Shown here one piece after another: positions 5,979 through 9,442 of a stretch of 9,442 nt of DNA. Source of the stretch: DAOTVS01 sp034436375 (lineage in GTDB: Bacteria > Chloroflexota > Anaerolineae > SpSt-313); assembly GCA_034436375.1 (NCBI GenBank), contig DAOTVS010000157.1, positions 1 to 9,442 of the forward strand. The letters are read 5' to 3'. Both the position numbers and the translations under genes were made by a program. Each line of letters begins with the position of its first letter. Within the stretch, counting starts at the first letter, position 1. The notes beneath the pieces were generated by a model. That model worked only from the letters and a program-made list of their open reading frames with translations. It was not told where the DNA came from and ran no database searches.

Positions 5979-6709
5979 TGGGGCATGAGCAGGGGCAGGA
6001 CGATGATGCTGATGAAATCCTGCAAAAAGTGCAGGACCATAGGTGCGACCAGGCTGCCCCGCCAGATGTAGACCAGGGCAAAGACGATGCCCATAAAGGC
6101 GACGGTGGCGATGCCCGCCGACCCCTCATAGCCGTGCCCGAGCGCAAAGACGCCTGTCGAGAGGATCACAGCGGCAGCCAGGCTGCGCGTGGTGTTGCCG
6201 AAGCGCAGGATGAGGTAGCCCCGGAAGATCGTCTCCTCGGCGACGGCCACCACCGCCACCAGGAAAAAGGCCAGCACATATTGGCCCGCGCCCGCGGCGG
6301 TCAGAAAGCTCGGCAGGGGCGCCGAGGGGGCGCTGAGCCCCGCGGCGCGCAGGACCGATTCGATCAGCCCGGCGGCCAGAGTGAAGGGGATAAAGAGGCC
6401 GATGCCGATGCCCACGTTGGCCCAGAAACTCCTCCACGTCCAGCCGATGCGGGGGAGCCCCTCGCGGTTGTGCCAGAGGAAGAAGAGGATCAGGGCGACG
6501 AGCGCCAGATCGCGCACGATGGTCGCTGTTGCTGAAAGCACAAAGTTCGCCGTGCCCGCCTGCAAGACAAAGTATGAGAGAATCTCAGAGGGCACAATGA
6601 CGGCCAGGAAAACCAGGACTTCGAAGGTCTGCTCTATGCGGCTGGGCCCGGTCTGCTCGTCCAGTTCGCCCCAGTTGTTGCCGGTGGGATTCACCACATT
6701 CACCCTCAC
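5975..6709 (-). CDS. CPBP-family intramembrane metalloprotease (CAAX protease/bacteriocin-processing type)
   Basis: The protein (up to 244 residues) is a multi-helix membrane protein with all three CPBP motifs. These are the EExxxR motif in EETIFRGY (Glu158, Glu159, Arg163), the FxxxH motif in FALGH (Phe188, His192), and the HxxxD variant of motif 3 in HFLQD (His227, Asp231). About eight hydrophobic segments are visible. Family members are Rce1-like proteases acting inside the membrane; bacterial substrates vary, and none is indicated by this context. The start is uncertain. The longest form begins at GTG 6709 with little ribosome-site support. In-frame GTGs at 6697 and 6694 have GAGGG upstream at more normal spacing and would drop only four or five residues. 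The gene converges on the glycosyltransferase with a 4-nt overlap and diverges from the acylase gene. Confidence 0.93.
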   Translation of the reverse strand: MRVNVVNPTGNNWGELDEQTGPSRIEQTFEVLVFLAVIVPSEILSYFVLQAGTANFVLSATATIVRDLALVALILFFLWHNREGLPRIGWTWRSFWANVGIGIGLFIPFTLAAGLIESVLRAAGLSAPSAPLPSFLTAAGAGQYVLAFFLVAVVAVAEETIFRGYLILRFGNTTRSLAAAVILSTGVFALGHGYEGSAGIATVAFMGIVFALVYIWRGSLVAPMVLHFLQDFISIIVLPLLMPH

Positions 6710-6860
6710 TTCATCTGATCTGCACAGCCCCGATCAAGTTTCGTGCCAGTGACCAGGGTGCGACGATGCCGTGCTGGTATTGTTTGTGCTAAGGGCGCTG
6801 TTCCCCCCATGAGTAACGGCCCGCGCCCCGGAAATGCACGAAAAACCCAAGACTGATGAA

Positions 6861-6865
6861 AGAGG
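6861..6865 (+). promoter_or_regulatory. Ribosome binding site deciding the acylase start
   Basis: AGAGG lies 7 nt before ATG 6873-6875. The earlier in-frame ATG at 6834 has only a CCGGAA sequence before it. This favours a start at 6873. Confidence 0.6.
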
Positions 6866-6872
6866 TTTCTTG

Positions 6873-9278
6873 ATGCCAGGCATCAATTCCATCTTGAGTT
6901 CTACCGCCTGCGCCGGGCTGAACTGGCTCAGCCGCCGGCGACTGCCGCAGCTTGACGGCACACTGCGCCTGTCGGGGCTCCTGGCCCCGGTAGAGGTGAT
7001 TCGGGATGCCTGGGGCGTGCCCCACATCTATGCTCGTAATACCCACGACCTCATGTTTGCCCAGGGTTTTGTCCACGCCCAGGACCGCCTATGGCAGATG
7101 GATTTTCAGCGCCGACTGCCGGCCGGGCGGCTCTCTGAAGTGTTGGGGCCGGCCGCCCTGCCGGTTGATCGCTGGATGCGCATCATTGGCATGCGGCGCG
7201 TGGCTGCGCAAGAGGCGGCTGCCCTGCATGGCGAGGTACGCGCCCACATGGAAGCCTACGCAGCCGGCGTGAACGCCTTTATCGCCCAGGGGTGCTTGCC
7301 CATCGAGTTTACCCTGCTGCGCTATCAGCCCGATCCCTGGACCCCGGCAGACACGCTGACCTGGACCAAAATGATGGCGTGGAGCCTCTCGGTGAACTGG
7401 GAAAGCGAGCTCGTGCGGGCCCATCTCATTGCGCGTCTGGGCCCGGAGCTTGCGGCCGAGTTGGAGCCGGAGAATGATGGGCGCTGGCCTTGGGTTTTGC
7501 CGCCCGGCGTGGACTATGCCGCCATCGGGCGGGCGGCCCAAGACTGGGCGCTGGCGGCGCGCCCCATTGCCGGCCCGCCCGCTCAGGACGGCCTGGGGTC
7601 CAACGCCTGGGTAATAGCCGGCACCCGCACGGCTTCAGGTATGCCACTGGTTGCCAATGACCTCCACCAGCCCATGGGGGCGCCCTCCCTCTGGTATGAG
7701 AATCACCTGGATGGTGGCGACTTACATGTCTCCGGCTGCACATTTCCGGGGGTGATGGGCATCATCTGCGGCCACAATGACCACGTGGCGTGGGGGTTCA
7801 GCAACGGCTTCCCTGATGTGCAGGACCTGTATGTGGAGCGCCTGCGGCGGGCTGATGATGGACGCATCCAGTATCAGTTCCAGGATGAGTGGTACGATGC
7901 CCAGATCATCCATGAGACCATCGGCGTGCGGGGGCGCCCCGCGGTCACGGAAGATGTCATTATCACCCGGCATGGGCCGGTCATCAACGCCCTGGCGCCA
8001 GACCTGGTGGGTGAAGAACCCCTGGCCCTGCGCTGGACGTCGCACGAGCCGGAAACCATGGCCTGGACCTTCCACTACATGAACCGCGCGCGCGATTGCC
8101 GTGAGTTCCGCGAAGCCCTGCGCTATTGGACGACCCCCGCCGAGAATGTGATCTATGCTGACGATCAAGGGAACATTGGCTTTATGTACCCGGGGCGTCT
8201 GCCCATCCGGGCGCGCGGTAATGGGTTGGTGCCCGTGCCCGGCTGGACAGGGGAGTATGAGTGGAAAGGCTATGTCCCCTTTGAGGAGCTGCCGCAGGCC
8301 CTCAACCCCTCGCAAGGTTATGTGGCGACAGCCAACAATCGCACGGTAGGCGATGACTATCCCTTTCATATCAGCTGCGACTATTGCTCCAGTGACAGGG
8401 CCTGTCGCATTATCGAGCTGATCGAGGCCGCCGAGGAGCCGATCGATGTTGCCTATACCCAGCGCATGCAGCTAGACCAGGTATCGCCGGGCGCACGCGC
8501 CATTGCCCAATGCCTGGGCGCCCTGACCGTGGATGACGCGCAACTGGCAGAGGTGGTCAGGCTGGTGCGTGAGTGGGATGGTCGCCTGGCCGCGGATAGC
8601 CCCGCGGCCGCCGTGGTCCAGGTCTTCTGCCGGCGCCTGCTGCACCTGATGCTGGATGACAGGCTCGGCGACCTGGTCCACAGCTATTTAGGGCAGGGGC
8701 CTACGCCAGTGGTGGAGGATGCCTGCCTGCTCGGCTTCCGGGCCTGGGAGTGGCTGCAAACGGTGCTGGCCGATGCGCAGTCCCACTGGTTCGACCTGGG
8801 GCACGGCGAAACGCGCGACGATGTCATGCGCCTGGCCCTGCGTCAGGCGGTGGATCACTTGCGGGCCACGCAGGGCCCCGCTATCAGTGATTGGGCCTGG
8901 GGCAAGATGCACCGGCTAACCTACACCCACATCCTCAGCCGGACCAGGCCGCTGGACGGGTTCTACAACCGGGGCGACTATGCAATCGGGGGTGATTTCA
9001 TGACCATCTGTGCCACCGGCGCTGCGCCCGCCAGCGAGTCGGGGCCGGAAACGATCATCGGCCCCAGCTTCCGCAGCATCATTGACCTGGGCAACCTGGC
9101 CAACTCGGTAGCGGTGCTGCCGCCCGGGCAGGCTGGCCAGCCCTGCAGCCCCCACTATGACGATCAGATGGAAGATTGGCTTGTCGGCCGCTACCATCCC
9201 ATGCTCTACGCTCGCGCCGATGTCGAGCGCTCAGCGCGCCACCGCCTGCAGTTGCTGCCCGACACGCCGTACGAATAA
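6873..9278 (+). CDS. Penicillin amidase family (S45) Ntn hydrolase / acylase
   Basis: The family hydrolyses amide bonds of N-acylated compounds (beta-lactams, acyl-homoserine lactones, others); the substrate cannot be read from sequence. The 801-residue precursor should cleave itself at Gly242-Ser243 (GLGSNAWVIAG), making Ser243 the N-terminal nucleophile of the beta chain. Family hallmarks are VEVIRDAWGVPHIYA near the N-terminus, FAQGFVHAQDRLWQMDF, and Glu177 (Ca-ligand region of the alpha chain). Asp315 and Asp318 fall at beta-chain positions 73 and 76, matching the known Ca ligands. The oxyanion Asn lies in GYVATANNR (Asn488/489). Length is normal. No hydrophobic signal peptide is visible, whereas many relatives are exported; the protein also has over a dozen cysteines, including a C-x2-C-x5-C cluster at 502-511. 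A start at 6834 would add 13 polar residues. The gene stands alone, divergent from the CPBP gene. Confidence 0.95.
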   Translation: MPGINSILSSTACAGLNWLSRRRLPQLDGTLRLSGLLAPVEVIRDAWGVPHIYARNTHDLMFAQGFVHAQDRLWQMDFQRRLPAGRLSEVLGPAALPVDRWMRIIGMRRVAAQEAAALHGEVRAHMEAYAAGVNAFIAQGCLPIEFTLLRYQPDPWTPADTLTWTKMMAWSLSVNWESELVRAHLIARLGPELAAELEPENDGRWPWVLPPGVDYAAIGRAAQDWALAARPIAGPPAQDGLGSNAWVIAGTRTASGMPLVANDLHQPMGAPSLWYENHLDGGDLHVSGCTFPGVMGIICGHNDHVAWGFSNGFPDVQDLYVERLRRADDGRIQYQFQDEWYDAQIIHETIGVRGRPAVTEDVIITRHGPVINALAPDLVGEEPLALRWTSHEPETMAWTFHYMNRARDCREFREALRYWTTPAENVIYADDQGNIGFMYPGRLPIRARGNGLVPVPGWTGEYEWKGYVPFEELPQALNPSQGYVATANNRTVGDDYPFHISCDYCSSDRACRIIELIEAAEEPIDVAYTQRMQLDQVSPGARAIAQCLGALTVDDAQLAEVVRLVREWDGRLAADSPAAAVVQVFCRRLLHLMLDDRLGDLVHSYLGQGPTPVVEDACLLGFRAWEWLQTVLADAQSHWFDLGHGETRDDVMRLALRQAVDHLRATQGPAISDWAWGKMHRLTYTHILSRTRPLDGFYNRGDYAIGGDFMTICATGAAPASESGPETIIGPSFRSIIDLGNLANSVAVLPPGQAGQPCSPHYDDQMEDWLVGRYHPMLYARADVERSARHRLQLLPDTPYE

Positions 9279-9288
9279 CAGAGATCCC

Positions 9289-9317
9289 TTAACCACAAAG
9301 GACACAAAGGATATAAT
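9289..9317 (+). promoter_or_regulatory. Promoter-like -35/-10 pair within the inverted repeat
   Basis: TTAACC (9289-9294, four of six matches to TTGACA) is separated by exactly 17 bp from a perfect TATAAT (9312-9317). It points rightward toward the window end. The spacing is ideal for a housekeeping sigma factor, but the -35 lies inside a repeat arm, so chance resemblance is possible. Confidence 0.35.
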
Positions 9318-9359
9318 CCTGGCCTTGTGCTGCTTCGTGCCTTTGTGTCTTTGTGGTTA
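9289..9359. repeat. Imperfect inverted repeat of the CCACAAAGGACACAAAGG type
   Basis: The left arm TAACCACAAAGGACACAAAG (9290-9309, plus a G at 9310) pairs with the right arm CCTTTGTGTCTTTGTGGTTA (9340-9359). There is a single unpaired G and a central loop of 29 nt. It begins 11 nt after the acylase stop. A hairpin here could end acylase transcription, but no T-run follows. I associate similar sequences with dispersed repeats in environmental bacterial genomes; that is recollection, not a search result. Confidence 0.85.
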
Positions 9360-9442
9360 GTGCTGCAACCGCACTTGATCCAGCCGGCTCCCGGTAACAG
9401 CCGGCAAAGGTGCTGTGCGCCTGCCCGGCTCTGACCCGGGAG
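9360..9442 (+). other. Non-coding GC-rich tail with short stem-loops, possible leader of a downstream gene
   Basis: I see no coding start here. CCGGCT (9384-9389) can pair with AGCCGG (9399-9404) around a 9-nt loop. CCCGG (9424-9428) can pair with CCGGG (9436-9440) around a 7-nt loop. The stretch lies downstream of the promoter-like pair at 9289-9317, so it could be a structured 5' leader. I could not match it to any riboswitch consensus I know, and it is cut by the window edge. Confidence 0.3.

Noticed and set aside
6710..6833. Search for divergent promoters between the CPBP and acylase genes
   Set aside because: Only weak partial matches were seen on either strand, not enough to call a -35/-10 pair.

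Overview
The window looks like a piece of a GC-rich bacterial genome, most plausibly a Chloroflexota (Anaerolineae-like) organism. That placement is inference. It rests on short Thr/Pro-rich lipoproteins, frequent TTG/GTG starts behind strong Shine-Dalgarno sites, an unusual cbb3-type oxidase, and a CCACAAAGGACACAAAGG-type inverted repeat of a kind I associate with environmental genomes. No rRNA, tRNA, CRISPR array, transposase or phage gene is visible.

Left part (1-4366, minus strand): a tight co-directional gene run, read from right to left. It begins with two small Thr/Pro-rich lipoproteins (4366-3959 and 3874-3629). Next come the heme-copper oxidase catalytic subunit CcoN (3580-2129), a 653-residue pentaheme cytochrome c (2116-155), and a small one-helix membrane protein cut by the window edge (152-1). 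The pentaheme protein begins as a CcoO (monoheme cbb3 subunit II) and continues into four further c-type domains. A single polypeptide therefore seems to replace both CcoO and the usual diheme CcoP. This oxidase cluster is the most interesting part of the window.

Middle (4367-6709): a gene-poor stretch holding a perfect 25-bp inverted repeat with a 3-nt loop, a 99-residue helical protein of unknown function (minus), a family 2 glycosyltransferase (plus) and a CPBP-family intramembrane protease (minus). The last two genes converge and their stop codons overlap.

Right part (6710-9442): a penicillin-acylase-family Ntn hydrolase (plus) with no visible signal peptide. It is followed by an imperfect inverted repeat carrying a promoter-like sequence, then by a GC-rich tail able to form short stems up to the window end.

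How the genes work together: the oxidase subunits would form a membrane O2 reductase fed by an attached chain of five c hemes on the outer face of the membrane. The two lipoproteins would sit on the same face, with unknown roles. The glycosyltransferase, protease and acylase have no obvious link to the oxidase or to one another.
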